Shown here in pieces: positions 35,430 through 43,934 of a stretch of 44,891 bases of DNA. Both the position numbers and the translations under genes were made by a program. Position 1 is the first letter of the stretch; every line of letters begins with the position of its first letter. A model generated the notes under the pieces. It was not told where the DNA came from, searched no databases, and saw nothing but the letters and a program-made list of their open reading frames with translations. The DNA is from Armatimonadota bacterium (lineage in GTDB: Bacteria; Armatimonadota; SYMT01; JACQGL01): contig JACQGL010000091.1 of NCBI GenBank assembly GCA_016199525.1, positions 1 through 44,891 on the forward strand. The letters run 5' to 3'.

Positions 35430-36302
35430 ATGCGTTCTTGCCGGAGGTCATACCCACGCGCCGCAGCGGGCGCAGTGGGGGTGATCGTACTGGGGGTCTG
35501 CCTGGCCAGTGGTAGTCGAAACGCGCTCAGCGCACCGCAAAGCGTGCAGGAAAAGGGCGGGATCTGCGTCCGTCAGGTGGGGCGCTCGCCCGCCGTCCCC
35601 GGAGTGAGTATCTGGATCGATGAGCCAGCGCGGGGAGCGGTCCTGCCCGCGGGCCAGGATGTTATGCTTAAGATCCGCCTCACGGGTTTTGAGCCGGGGA
35701 AGCAGACGGATACCCCACGCGCCCGTGAGATCGCCAATTCGGCGATGGGCCAGCACGTGCACGTGATCGTGGATAACGAGCCTTACCTGGCGTTCTACGA
35801 TGTTTCCCAACCCATCGCGCTGAAGAACCTGAAGCCCGGTCCCCACGCCGTCCGCGTGTTTCCCAGCCGCTCCTACCACGAGTCGGTGAAGGAACCAGGC
35901 GCTTTCCAGCTGCGCAACTTCTGGGTGGGCGAGCACACCCGGCCACTCATTTCCACGCGGTCGCCCTTCATCACGTATTCCCGCCCTAAAGGGGACTACG
36001 TCGGCCGCGAGGCAGAGCGCCTCCTGGTGGATTTCTACTTGTCCAACGCCCAGCTGGGGCCCGACAAATACAAGGCACGGCTCACAGTGGATGGGAACCA
36101 GTTCCTGCTCACCGAGTGGACGCCATACTACGTGGAGGGACTCTCTCCCGGCACCCACACGTTCCAGATGGAACTCCTCGATCCGGCGGGGAAGGTGGTG
36201 CCAGGGATGGCCAACTCCACCACCCGCGAGATCAACCTGAAGCCCGCTACTGTCCCGACTGCGTCGGGACTTTCCCAGGATCGCTGCTGCAACACGCCGT
36301 AG
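35430..36302 (+). CDS. Exported protein of unknown function
   Basis: A 290-residue protein with a signal peptide: a basic start (MRSCRRS) and a hydrophobic core (AAAGAVGVIVLGVCLASG) with likely cleavage after about residue 36. The mature part seems to hold two related beta-sandwich segments, each with a GxxLxxVDNEPYLxFYD or TVDGNQFLLTEWTPY-type strand and an LxPGxHxxxxx segment (LKPGPHAVRVF; LSPGTHTFQMEL); the fold resembles the DUF4399-type or Ig-like beta domains but I do not know the function. TAAGGAGGT just before the ATG is an excellent ribosome binding site. The last 11 codons are overlapped by a hairpin, so the tail (QDRCCNTP) may be recent. Confidence 0.75.
   Translation: MRSCRRSYPRAAAGAVGVIVLGVCLASGSRNALSAPQSVQEKGGICVRQVGRSPAVPGVSIWIDEPARGAVLPAGQDVMLKIRLTGFEPGKQTDTPRAREIANSAMGQHVHVIVDNEPYLAFYDVSQPIALKNLKPGPHAVRVFPSRSYHESVKEPGAFQLRNFWVGEHTRPLISTRSPFITYSRPKGDYVGREAERLLVDFYLSNAQLGPDKYKARLTVDGNQFLLTEWTPYYVEGLSPGTHTFQMELLDPAGKVVPGMANSTTREINLKPATVPTASGLSQDRCCNTP
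36252..36270 (+). terminator. 8-3-8 hairpin inside the 3' end of the exported-protein gene
   Basis: GTCCCGAC, loop TGC, GTCGGGAC, followed by TTTCCC. It lies before the stop codon, so the final codons of the gene are read through it. Confidence 0.5.
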
Positions 36303-36335
36303 GGTGGGCGGCCGGCTCGTTCGCGTGGTCGTACC

Positions 36336-37367
36336 TCAGCCCACTTCCACCTGGCAGGCCGGCGCGAAGGTGGCCGTGGTAAGCGGCTCGCGCGCCTTCG
36401 TCTCCAGGTCGAAGCCGTGGCGGACGCCCCGTTCCAGGAGGGAATGTCCCGCGGCGGCGATCATCGCCGCGTTGTCGGTGCAGAGATCGGGGGGCGGGAA
36501 TGCCACGCGCAGGTTTCGCGCCGTGGCGACGGTGCGGAGCTGCGCCTGCAGGCGGCTGTTGGCCGCCACGCCGCCGCCCACGAGCACGGCGTCCACTTCC
36601 GCCGCGTGGGCAGCCTGAAGGGCGTGCTCCACGAGCACGTCCACGATGGCCTGCTGATAGCTGGCGGCCACATCTGCCACAGGCGTCCGGCCGCCGTCCG
36701 TCTCCAGGAAGCGCAGCAGGGCGGTCTTCAGGCCGCTGAAGCTGAAATCCAGCGGATGATCGGTGCGTGCACGGGGGAAGGGGACCGCCTGCGGGTTGCC
36801 CTGGCGTGCCAGTTGATCGAGGGCCGCGCCCCCGCCCGCCTCCAGCCCCACGGCGCGGGCGCCCTTGTCGAACGCTTCTCCCGCTGCGTCATCCAGCCGG
36901 CGCCCCATCACCTGGTAATCGTGCGGAGCGCGGACGTAAAACAGCTCGGTGTGCCCTCCCGAGGCGATCAGTGCTACGGCGGGGACCACCGGTCCGCCCG
37001 CGGCCACGAAGCTGGCGAAGATGTGCCCCTCCAGGTGGTGGACGCCCACCAGCGGCAGCCCGCGGCCAAACGCCAGGCCCTTCGCCATACTCACTCCCAC
37101 CAGCAGGGAACCGATGAGACCCGGACGGTTGGTGACCGCAATCCCCTCGATCTCTTCCAGAGACGTCCCCGCCTTCGCCAACGCCTCCTCCACGACGGCG
37201 GTAATCACCTCCACGTGCCGCCGGGAGGCGATCTCAGGGACCACACCGCCGAAGGTCGCGTGCAGGTCCGCCTGGGATGAAATTACGTGGGCACGGACGG
37301 TGAAGCCGCCCTCCACCACCGCCGCGGCGGTTTCGTCGCAGGAGGTTTCTATTCCCAGCACACGCAT
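36336..37367 (-). CDS. tsaD: tRNA N6-adenosine threonylcarbamoyltransferase
   Basis: A 343-residue ASKHA-fold enzyme that transfers threonylcarbamoyl to A37 of ANN-decoding tRNAs. Present are GIETSCDET (5-13), the metal-binding HLEGH (His111, His115), an SGGHTEL segment and the GGGVAANSRL and DNAAMIAAAG motifs. The ATG at 37367 begins at the conserved VLGIETSCD and avoids a 3'-shifted overlap. It is the last gene of the tsaE-tsaB-rimI-tsaD group, 50 bases after rimI. Confidence 0.96.
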   Translation of the reverse strand: MRVLGIETSCDETAAAVVEGGFTVRAHVISSQADLHATFGGVVPEIASRRHVEVITAVVEEALAKAGTSLEEIEGIAVTNRPGLIGSLLVGVSMAKGLAFGRGLPLVGVHHLEGHIFASFVAAGGPVVPAVALIASGGHTELFYVRAPHDYQVMGRRLDDAAGEAFDKGARAVGLEAGGGAALDQLARQGNPQAVPFPRARTDHPLDFSFSGLKTALLRFLETDGGRTPVADVAASYQQAIVDVLVEHALQAAHAAEVDAVLVGGGVAANSRLQAQLRTVATARNLRVAFPPPDLCTDNAAMIAAAGHSLLERGVRHGFDLETKAREPLTTATFAPACQVEVG

Positions 37368-37417
37368 CGGCCTGGCCCCCGGTAGAAAGCGACATCCCGA
37401 CCCGTCGGCGTCACGCT

Positions 37418-37939
37418 TCAACTCCCGGCACGCGCCTCAGTCTGCTCCAGGTGCGCGGCGATCTCCCTCAAACGAGCCTGCTGTTCGGGGCGGAGCAGGT
37501 CCGGAATCCACATCAGAATTGCATCCTCGCCGTTATCGGAATAGTAGCCGTGTCGGACGCCTACCGCCTCGAAACCGTACTTCTGGTAGAGCTCCCGCGC
37601 CGCGGTATTGCTCGCGCGCACTTCCAGCGTTACTCGCCGCACGCGGCGGCGCGTGGCCTCCTCCAGTAATGCCAGCAGCAGGCGTGCGGCGATGTGGCGG
37701 CGGCGCAGGTCCGGATGTACGCCCAGCGTGGCGATGTGGACCTCGTCCAGCACCATCCAGCTGCCGATGTAGCCCACGATTCGCCCGCGCAGTTCAGCCA
37801 CCAGATAGAAGCCGGCCAGCTGGCGGATCTCCGCCGCAAACGTCTGGGGGGACCAGGGCACCGGAAAGCAGAGGCGATCCACGGCGCTGACCTGCGGGAT
37901 GTCTTCCTGCTTCATGGCGCGGATTGTGGGGCCGCTCAC
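37418..37939 (-). CDS. rimI: RimI-like ribosomal-protein alanine N-acetyltransferase
   Basis: A 173-residue GNAT acetyltransferase. It has the acetyl-CoA loop LGVHPDLRRRHIAARLLLALL (about 71-91), EVRASNTAARELYQKYGFE and a C-terminal GYYSDNGEDAILM segment, all typical of RimI, which acetylates the N-terminus of ribosomal protein S18 and is often encoded with tsaB and tsaD. The GTG start overlaps the tsaB TGA (GTGA) and has AAGGAG 6 bases upstream. The substrate is by homology only. Confidence 0.9.
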   Translation of the reverse strand: MSGPTIRAMKQEDIPQVSAVDRLCFPVPWSPQTFAAEIRQLAGFYLVAELRGRIVGYIGSWMVLDEVHIATLGVHPDLRRRHIAARLLLALLEEATRRRVRRVTLEVRASNTAARELYQKYGFEAVGVRHGYYSDNGEDAILMWIPDLLRPEQQARLREIAAHLEQTEARAGS

Positions 37940-38634
37940 GGCAGCTCCTTCCGGCGCTCCTCCGCCGCCGAAGCGCGCAGGTAGAGGGGGCCGAGCCAGC
38001 GCGCGTCCGCCACCGCCCCGGCGAGGAGCCGACCGCGGCCCAGGTGGGCTACCCATTCGGCGCGGGGAGGACTATCGGCCACCGCGGCGATCCGCCGGTG
38101 CAGCGCGGGCGGGGCGGATTTGGCGAACGCCGTCGCCCCTTCCCCCACCAGCAAAAGCGGATCCGGAACTTCCGCCAATCGCGCCGCCAGAGCGGCGGCG
38201 TCCTCCTGCGCGGCCCCCAAACGCTCCACCGGCAGACCGCCTTCCTGTCGATACACCGCCGCGTAGAACTCGTCCGCGGGCGCAGGCCGCACCGCGCACA
38301 GGGACGCGTTGGCCGGGAGGAGAGGACAGGCCGCCGCCAGCGCCTCCAGAGTGGGAACGGCGGCTACCGGCAGCCCGGTCGCCAGCGACAGCCCCTTGGT
38401 AGTGGCGATGCCGACCCGCATGCCGGTGAACGAGCCGGGGCCCTGCGAGACAGCGAGCCCATCCAGCCGGTCCAGGGTCACGCTGGTGCGGACCAGCAAG
38501 TAGGAGAGGGTGGGAACCAGGTCGCGCGATAGCTGCTGGTGGTGCCGGAAAGCGATCTCGGCCACCAGCCCTTCCGCATCCACCAGCGCTATACTGGCCA
38601 GCGGCCCTGTCGTCTCCAATCCCAGCACGAGCAT
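37936..38634 (-). CDS. tsaB: tRNA threonylcarbamoyladenosine synthesis dimerisation subunit TsaB
   Basis: A 232-residue ASKHA-fold paralogue of TsaD that dimerises with it to build t6A. It has the N-terminal LGLETTGPLASIAL and the conserved QGPGSFTGMRVGIATTKGL motif. The C-terminal half is divergent, as usual for TsaB. The ATG at 38634 starts the conserved domain; a GTG at 38655 would add 7 residues. It overlaps rimI by 4 bases and is separated from tsaE by a repeat-filled gap. Confidence 0.92.
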   Translation of the reverse strand: MLVLGLETTGPLASIALVDAEGLVAEIAFRHHQQLSRDLVPTLSYLLVRTSVTLDRLDGLAVSQGPGSFTGMRVGIATTKGLSLATGLPVAAVPTLEALAAACPLLPANASLCAVRPAPADEFYAAVYRQEGGLPVERLGAAQEDAAALAARLAEVPDPLLLVGEGATAFAKSAPPALHRRIAAVADSPPRAEWVAHLGRGRLLAGAVADARWLGPLYLRASAAEERRKELP

Positions 38635-38639
38635 GGCAG

Positions 38640-38866
38640 TCTTTGTAAGTATCACGCCACGGAGACGTGGGGAGCGCAGAAAAGGCCAGGGCGAAAGAAT
38701 GGAGGAATAGCGATGGGTGAGCGGCTGTGCGTAGCGTCAAGAGTCAAGAAGCCGGTCTGAAGACCCCACGCCCTTTGTGATTCGCACCCCCAACGCCCAC
38801 ACATCCATACCCAATCTCTGTGGCGCTCGCTCCGTGTTCTCCGCGACCCGGTGGCGGATCCCTGCG
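38640..38866. repeat. Inverted-repeat element between tsaE and tsaB
   Basis: CGCCACGGAGACGTGGGGAGCGCAG near 38655 is partly complementary to GCGCTCGCTCCGTGTTCTCCGCG near 38825 (which contains CGGAGAACACGGAG on the minus strand). It includes a CCACACATCCATACCC tract like the one at 30990. The CACGGAG words match the element at 5276. Confidence 0.5.
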
Positions 38867-38867
38867 G

Positions 38868-39350
38868 TCACCGGTCCACCAGACTGCACGGGCGGAGTTC
38901 GTGGCGTGCCCGTTCCAGCAGGTCCCGGCTGCGCGGCCCGAGCGGCTCAAGCCAAATACGCCGGCGATCCCCTTCCAGCACCGTCAGATGAGCCTCCAGC
39001 CGATCCGCGGGCAGCGCGCGCGCCAGCCGTTCCGACCATTCGATCACCACTACCCCTCCGCCCTGGAGCAGCTCCGGCAGGGACAGATCGATGATCTCAT
39101 CCAGACTGCGGATACGGTAGGCATCCACGTGCCAGAACGGCAGGCGGCCGGCATACTCCTGCACGAGGTTGAAGGTGGGGCTACTCACCGGCTCCGTAAC
39201 CCCCAGCCCACGCGCGATCCCCTGTGCGAGGGTGCTCTTGCCCGCGCCCAGAGGCCCGCGCAGTCCGATAACCGTATTCGGTTCCGCGGATCGGCCCAGC
39301 GCCTCGCCCAGGGCGCGCGTGCAGGCCGCACTGTCGGTTTCGACGACCAT
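38868..39350 (-). CDS. tsaE: tRNA t6A synthesis ATPase TsaE
   Basis: A 160-residue P-loop ATPase of the TsaE/YjeE family that supports the TsaB-TsaD complex. It has the Walker A GPLGAGKST (32-40), a conserved SSPTFNLVQEY segment and HVDAYRI. AGGGGG lies just before the ATG at 39350, and the upstream frame is not conserved. A TGG-TATACT extended -10 box lies 17 bases further up, so the mRNA leader would be only about 10 bases. Confidence 0.94.
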   Translation of the reverse strand: MVVETDSAACTRALGEALGRSAEPNTVIGLRGPLGAGKSTLAQGIARGLGVTEPVSSPTFNLVQEYAGRLPFWHVDAYRIRSLDEIIDLSLPELLQGGGVVVIEWSERLARALPADRLEAHLTVLEGDRRRIWLEPLGPRSRDLLERARHELRPCSLVDR

Positions 39351-39366
39351 CCCCCTGCCCGCCGGA

Positions 39367-39372
39367 AGTATA
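39367..39372 (-). promoter_or_regulatory. Extended -10 box for tsaE
   Basis: On the minus strand these bases read TATACT and are preceded by TGG, giving an extended -10 element. The predicted start of transcription is about 10 bases before the ATG. Confidence 0.45.
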
Positions 39373-39451
39373 CCACGCGGCGGATAGAACCATACCATTC
39401 GGCGTCTCCCGGTTCTCATTGGGGTGGAGAATGCCCGTCCCCGCGCAGACC

Positions 39452-39470
39452 GCCCCGATTGCATCGGGGC
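39452..39470. terminator. 8-3-8 hairpin
   Basis: GCCCCGAT, loop TGC, ATCGGGGC, followed by TTG. It has the same 19-nt shape as hairpins at 23634 and 36252. Confidence 0.45.
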
Positions 39471-39802
39471 TTGCGGGTGCGTGGGGCACCGGAGCGCCGT
39501 CGTTCAGGGCGGCGTCTACTGGTCGCGCCCAGTGCGTTGGTACACTTGGGCCGCGATTCTGACGCAATCAGGGCTTCGTTGATGACGCTGCCTCTACACG
39601 CCGCTACCTGGTTTGGGAAACGCACCGTCGGGGTCCGGACCATTCAGTTTTTGACAGGGGGGCGACGCTTTGGCGAGCATCAGGACGGGCGGAGTGACAG
39701 ACGGACGGCATCTGAAGTCGCCTTCTTATCTTCCCGTTGCTCGCCTGATTCCGGTGCGTATTTTCTGCGGATGAATAACCCCGACGGTCCGCAATGCCCC
39801 GG

Positions 39803-39832
39803 TTGACGTGCGCCGCAGCCGTATGGTAGGCT
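39803..39832 (+). promoter_or_regulatory. Candidate promoter for the aminotransferase
   Basis: TTGACG (39803-39808), an 18-base spacer and TAGGCT (39827-39832), preceded by TATGG. The gene starts at 39960. Confidence 0.35.
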
Positions 39833-39959
39833 TCTGTGTGCTTGAGTGCCTTCCTCTTGCCCTCTCTGGAGGGCCTGTTCGGCTGGTGACCCGGTTCCGC
39901 CTTCACCCCCTCTGGGTCGAGCGCTGCCGGGCATTCCGCCTCCGCGAGATGGCTACCGG

Positions 39960-41237
39960 ATGTCCACCGAGCTGCTGATCGAAGAGACGGTTGAGCTTTA
40001 CAAGCGTCACCTCAATCCCACGCTCCCGAACCTGATTCGCTTCATGGGCTTCGGCACCATCCTGGAGAGCGGGGAGGGAGCGATCCTTCGGGATGTAGAA
40101 GGGAACGAGTGGTTAGATTTCCTGGGCGGCCTGGGGGTGTTCAACGTCGGCCATCGCCATCCCAGGGTGATGGCGGCGGTACGTGCCCAGCTGGAGCGGC
40201 TGCCGCTCAACGTGCCCGTTTTCTTCAACCGCCCCGCGGCGGAGCTGGCGGCGGAGCTGGCGGCGATTACCCCCGGCCGCTTGCAGTACACCTTCTTCTG
40301 CACCAGCGGCACGGAGGCAGTGGAAGGTGCCCTGAAGCTGGCACGCGTAGCCACAGGGCGGCAGGAGATTGTTTCCGCCCACCGGGCGTTCCACGGCAAG
40401 ACGTTCGGCTCGCTGAGCGCCAGCGGCAGAGAGATTTACAAAGAACCATTCCAGCCCCTGCTGCCTGGCTTCCGCCAGGTGCCATTCGGCGATGGGGACG
40501 CGCTCGCCGAGGCGGTGAGCAGCCGGACGGCGGCGGTGCTTCTGGAGCCCATCCAGGGGGAGGGAGGAGTCATCCTGCCGCCCGACGATTACCTTGGACG
40601 TGCCCGTGAGATTTGCGACCGCCACGGGGCTCTGCTGATCCTGGACGAAGTGCAAACTGGCCTGGGTCGCACGGGTCGCATGTTCGCCGCCGAGCACTAC
40701 GGCGTGGCGCCTGACCTGATGTGTCTGGCAAAGGCGCTGGGCGGCGGTGTGATGCCATTGGGGGCGATCTGCGGCACACCGGAAGTGTGGGAGCCGCTCG
40801 GGCCCAATCCCTGGCTCCATACCAGCACATTCGGCAGCCCAGGCGGCAATCCGCTCGCCTGCGCCGCGGGGCTGGCCGCCGTGCGTGTGCTGCAGGAAGA
40901 ACGGCTTCCCGAGCGCGCCGCCGATCTGGGCCGCTACCTGCTGGGTCAGCTGCGGGCGGTGCAGGCAGAATACCCCAGCGCCCTACGTGAGGTGCGGGGT
41001 CGGGGTCTGCTGGTCGGCATTGAGTTCGAGGATGAGGACGTGGCGGGATTGACGATCGCCGGGATAGCCCGCCGGCGGGTGATCGCCGCCTACTACCTGA
41101 GCAATCCGCGCGTGTTTCGCTTCGAGCCGCCCCTGGTGGTAACTCGCGCCCAGATCGACCGCGCCGTTACCGCGTTCCGAGAGGCGCTGGCGGAAGCGCT
41201 GGCACTGCTGGCCGAGTCCGACGCGCCGGAATCATAA
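39960..41237 (+). CDS. Class III aminotransferase (acetylornithine/putrescine type)
   Basis: A 425-residue PLP-dependent enzyme of the class III group. It has the conserved FNVGHRHP, a YTFFCTSGTEAVEGALKLAR segment, LEPIQGEGG (196-204), LILDEVQTGLGRTG and the Schiff-base lysine Lys258 in LAKALGGG. The closest-looking members are putrescine- or acetylornithine-type aminotransferases, but the substrate cannot be fixed. The ATG at 39960 starts the conserved part; its ribosome binding site is weak. It is followed after 5 bases by the sugar cluster, so it may supply an amino sugar or amino acid to that pathway, which is only a guess. Confidence 0.88.
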   Translation: MSTELLIEETVELYKRHLNPTLPNLIRFMGFGTILESGEGAILRDVEGNEWLDFLGGLGVFNVGHRHPRVMAAVRAQLERLPLNVPVFFNRPAAELAAELAAITPGRLQYTFFCTSGTEAVEGALKLARVATGRQEIVSAHRAFHGKTFGSLSASGREIYKEPFQPLLPGFRQVPFGDGDALAEAVSSRTAAVLLEPIQGEGGVILPPDDYLGRAREICDRHGALLILDEVQTGLGRTGRMFAAEHYGVAPDLMCLAKALGGGVMPLGAICGTPEVWEPLGPNPWLHTSTFGSPGGNPLACAAGLAAVRVLQEERLPERAADLGRYLLGQLRAVQAEYPSALREVRGRGLLVGIEFEDEDVAGLTIAGIARRRVIAAYYLSNPRVFRFEPPLVVTRAQIDRAVTAFREALAEALALLAESDAPES

Positions 41238-41242
41238 GCCCT

Positions 41243-42346
41243 ATGCGCCCCCAATCTCTACAAGCCACCCTCTCCCAGGCGCGCTTCCACGGCCTGCTGG
41301 ATGCATTCGCACGCCAGCGATTGCTGGTGGTGGGCGACCTGATCCTCGATCAATACATCTGGGGCGTTGCCGAGCGGATTTCGCCCGAGGCCCCCGTGAT
41401 GGTCGTGGAGCAGCAGCGGACAACCTACGCGGCGGGGGGAGCGGCGAATGTGGCCGCTAACGTGGTGGCGATGGGGGGGCAGGCGTCGCTCATCGGCGTG
41501 GTGGGCAAGGATGCGATGGCAGACCGGTTAGAGACCGTGCTGACGGGCGCCGGCGTCGCTGATATCGTGCTGCTCTCCGCCGCGGAGCGTCCCACCACCG
41601 TCAAGACGCGCATCCTCGCCGGCGATCGGCAGGTGCTGCGCGTGGATCGGGAGGAGCGGCAACCGATTGATCCCACGGCGGCGGCGCGCCTGCTGGCAGA
41701 GGTAGATGCACGGCTGGCGGATACCGACGTTCTGCTCCTCTCAGACTACAGTAAAGGGGTACTTACGGCGAACCTCATTGAGCGGCTGGTGGAGCAGGCG
41801 CGGGCCCGAGGGAAGCCTGTGGTCGCCAACCCGAAGCCGGCCAATCTTCCTTACTACAGCGGGCTGGATCTGGTGTCGCTAAACCAGTCGGAGGCCGAGA
41901 CAAGCACCGGCATTCGCATCCAGGGAGAGGATGATCTGTATCGAACGGGGCTGGAACTCCTCCGCCGCACGGAGGGCGAGGCGGTGCTGGTTACTCTGGG
42001 GGGGCGGGGGTTGGCTGTCTTCTTGCGCGCGGGAACAGCCCACCACGTAGCGGCCTTCACGCAGGAAGTGTTCGACGTCTGCGGCGCCGGGGACAGCGTC
42101 ATTGCCGCCGCTGCCCTGGCCCGCGCCAGCGGTGGGGACTGGGTGGAGGTGGCCACCGTGGCCAACCTGGCGGGCAACGCCAAGGTCCGCAAGCGGCTGG
42201 TCGTACCCGTCACGCGGCGGGATCTGGAGTCGGTGTGGGCGCACGCGCTGGTGAACGGAGAGGGGGGCGCCGCCGCGTCAGTCGACACCGCGGCCCAGCC
42301 CGGGGAGGCAGCATGGAACGGATACGGTGGTACCTCTTTGAAGTGA
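41243..42346 (+). CDS. RfaE1-like heptose-7-phosphate kinase (PfkB family)
   Basis: A 367-residue ribokinase-fold enzyme matching the kinase half of RfaE/HldE: VVGDLILDQYIWGVAERISPEAPV at the N-terminus, GGAANVAANVVAMGG, NPKPANLPYY, a long LNQSEAE segment and GAGDS near residue 280 (the catalytic Asp). In Gram-negative bacteria this step makes heptose 1,7-bisphosphate. The cytidylyltransferase half of HldE is absent. Residues 330-367 are extra. It begins 5 bases after the aminotransferase and overlaps the gmhA-like gene by 34 bases. Confidence 0.88.
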   Translation: MRPQSLQATLSQARFHGLLDAFARQRLLVVGDLILDQYIWGVAERISPEAPVMVVEQQRTTYAAGGAANVAANVVAMGGQASLIGVVGKDAMADRLETVLTGAGVADIVLLSAAERPTTVKTRILAGDRQVLRVDREERQPIDPTAAARLLAEVDARLADTDVLLLSDYSKGVLTANLIERLVEQARARGKPVVANPKPANLPYYSGLDLVSLNQSEAETSTGIRIQGEDDLYRTGLELLRRTEGEAVLVTLGGRGLAVFLRAGTAHHVAAFTQEVFDVCGAGDSVIAAAALARASGGDWVEVATVANLAGNAKVRKRLVVPVTRRDLESVWAHALVNGEGGAAASVDTAAQPGEAAWNGYGGTSLK

Positions 42347-42915
42347 GCCGCCTGGCCGCCGGGCTCCCTGCGGCGCAGCTGGAAGGGATTGTGGCACGGC
42401 TGCTGCGTCTCTACGATGCGGGCGGGCAGTTGCTCCTGCTGGGAAACGGTGGCAGTGCCGCTACCGCCTCGCATCTGGTAGCAGATTTCCAGAAAATCTT
42501 ATACATCGAAGGGGGAAAGCCATTTCGTGTGCTGGCCTGCACCGACAACGTGCCGCTGATTACGGCTTGGGCAAACGATACCCACTACGAGACGGTGTTC
42601 GCCGAACAGGTGCGCGCTTTCGCCCGCCCCGGGGATGTGGTGATTGCCTTCAGTGGCAGCGGCAATTCCCCCAACGTGCTCGCCGCGGTGGCGCGCGCCC
42701 GCGCTCAGGGAGCCTACACCATCGGTTTCACCGGTCGCACGGGTGGCAAGCTGGAAGCGGCGGTGGATGAATGTGTCGTCGTTCCATGTGACAATATGCA
42801 GCGGATCGAGGACTGTCACATGATCATGGGCCACGTGGTATTCTGGCGCATGGCAGAGCGGCTTCGCGAGCGATCGGCGGCGCCGGCTCCCGCAGTAGCG
42901 GGTGTGAATCGATGA
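42313..42915 (+). CDS. gmhA: Sedoheptulose-7-phosphate isomerase (GmhA-like SIS protein)
   Basis: A 200-residue SIS-fold protein of the phosphoheptose isomerase family: GNGGSAATASHLVADFQK (about 39-56), then AFSGSGNSPNVLAA (about 113-126), and a basic-acidic C-terminus with EDCHMIMGHVV. GmhA converts sedoheptulose 7-phosphate to glycero-manno-heptose 7-phosphate, the substrate of the kinase encoded just before it. GGGGAGG precedes the ATG, which lies inside the end of the upstream gene. Gene order and overlap make a joint heptose role likely. GmhA paralogues include DiaA, which is excluded by the context only. Confidence 0.87.
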   Translation: MERIRWYLFEVSRLAAGLPAAQLEGIVARLLRLYDAGGQLLLLGNGGSAATASHLVADFQKILYIEGGKPFRVLACTDNVPLITAWANDTHYETVFAEQVRAFARPGDVVIAFSGSGNSPNVLAAVARARAQGAYTIGFTGRTGGKLEAAVDECVVVPCDNMQRIEDCHMIMGHVVFWRMAERLRERSAAPAPAVAGVNR

Positions 42916-43898
42916 TCCGGTCTTCCGCGCCAGCGCGGGCTGGCATCGTGGGAAACCCTACCGACGGCTACGGAGGTAGCGTCATCTCTACCTCCCTGGC
43001 CGAGCGCGCCTCCGTCCACCTTACTCTGGCGGCGGAAACGGTTCTGGACATCTGCGGCGAACAGGAGACGATCCGTGGGCCGGAGGACGTGCGGCTAACC
43101 GGCGGCTACACCGATGTGGCTAAGGCGGTGTTGTTGGATTTTCCGGAAGCGCTTCGCGAATACCGGTTCCGTCTCACCGCACGCACCGACATCCCAATGC
43201 ATGCCGGGCTCGCTGGCTCCACCGCCATGCTGGTGGCCATCCTGGGAGTAGTGCTGCGCTTGCTGGATATCTCGCTCAACCGGTACGAGATTGCCGAGGT
43301 GGCCCGCAAGATCGAGCTCGAAACGATGAACGTTGTGTGCGGGTTCCACGATCAGTATATGGCCACCTTCGGCGGGCTGAATTACGTAGACTTCCGGGAC
43401 AAGGACCCAAAGGCGACGGGTGAGCCTGTGTTCGCGACTATCGAGCCGCTGATGGATGTGGCCCCGCTGCCGCCGTTCATCCTCGCCAGCACGGGCGTGC
43501 AGCGGCACTCGGGCGGGGTACACCGGCCCCTGCGGGAGCGGTGGCTGGAAGGGGATCCGTTGGTGGTGCGCGGCTACGAGCGGATCGCCCGGCTGGCACG
43601 CGAGGCAAAGCGGGCGCTGTTGCGGGGCGATTGGCCCTGCCTGGGCGCGGCGCTCAATGAGAACCACGCCATCCAGCGGGATCTGGGCGGCTCGGGCGAG
43701 GCCAATGAGCGGCTGATCGCCGCCGCCCTGGATGCAGGAGCCCTGGGCGCCAAACTGGCGGGTGCGGGCCAGGGCGGCACCATCATCGCCCTGCACGAGG
43801 CCCCTGATTATCTGGCCAGACGGTTGACTGAAGCGGGGGCCGCACGCCTCCTCCGTGTGATCCCCTCCGAGGGACTCACCGTGGAAAGCGCGTACTGA
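42912..43898 (+). CDS. GHMP-family sugar kinase, glucuronokinase-like
   Basis: A 328-residue GHMP kinase. Its N-terminus (APARAGIVGNPTDGYGGSVIS) and its phosphate loop (PMHAGLAGSTAMLVA, about 95-109) resemble plant-type glucuronokinases (ARxGLLGNPSD..., GLSGSSA) more than HddA (RxPLRIGLAGGGTD). A C-terminal AGAGQGGTIIAL segment closes the GHMP fold. It therefore may make a sugar 1-phosphate such as glucuronate 1-phosphate or heptose 1-phosphate; the neighbouring heptose genes favour heptose, the motifs favour uronate. ATGA overlap with gmhA couples translation. Confidence 0.85.
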   Translation: MIRSSAPARAGIVGNPTDGYGGSVISTSLAERASVHLTLAAETVLDICGEQETIRGPEDVRLTGGYTDVAKAVLLDFPEALREYRFRLTARTDIPMHAGLAGSTAMLVAILGVVLRLLDISLNRYEIAEVARKIELETMNVVCGFHDQYMATFGGLNYVDFRDKDPKATGEPVFATIEPLMDVAPLPPFILASTGVQRHSGGVHRPLRERWLEGDPLVVRGYERIARLAREAKRALLRGDWPCLGAALNENHAIQRDLGGSGEANERLIAAALDAGALGAKLAGAGQGGTIIALHEAPDYLARRLTEAGAARLLRVIPSEGLTVESAY

Positions 43899-43934
43899 TC
43901 GCCCGGCGGCACCCATGGCGCTTGAGCAGTAAAG

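Larger units (their letters stand above)
39351..39959. other. 609-base gap with nested inverted repeats
   Basis: No gene is seen. ACCGTCGGGGT (39624-39634) and ACCCCGACGGT (39778-39788) are perfectly complementary; inside lie GGCGAGCA (39672-39679) and TGCTCGCC (39738-39745), while ATCAGG and CCTGAT give an alternative pairing. A terminator-like hairpin lies at 39452-39470, and TTGACG-N18-TAGGCT (39803-39832) could drive the aminotransferase. Confidence 0.4.
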
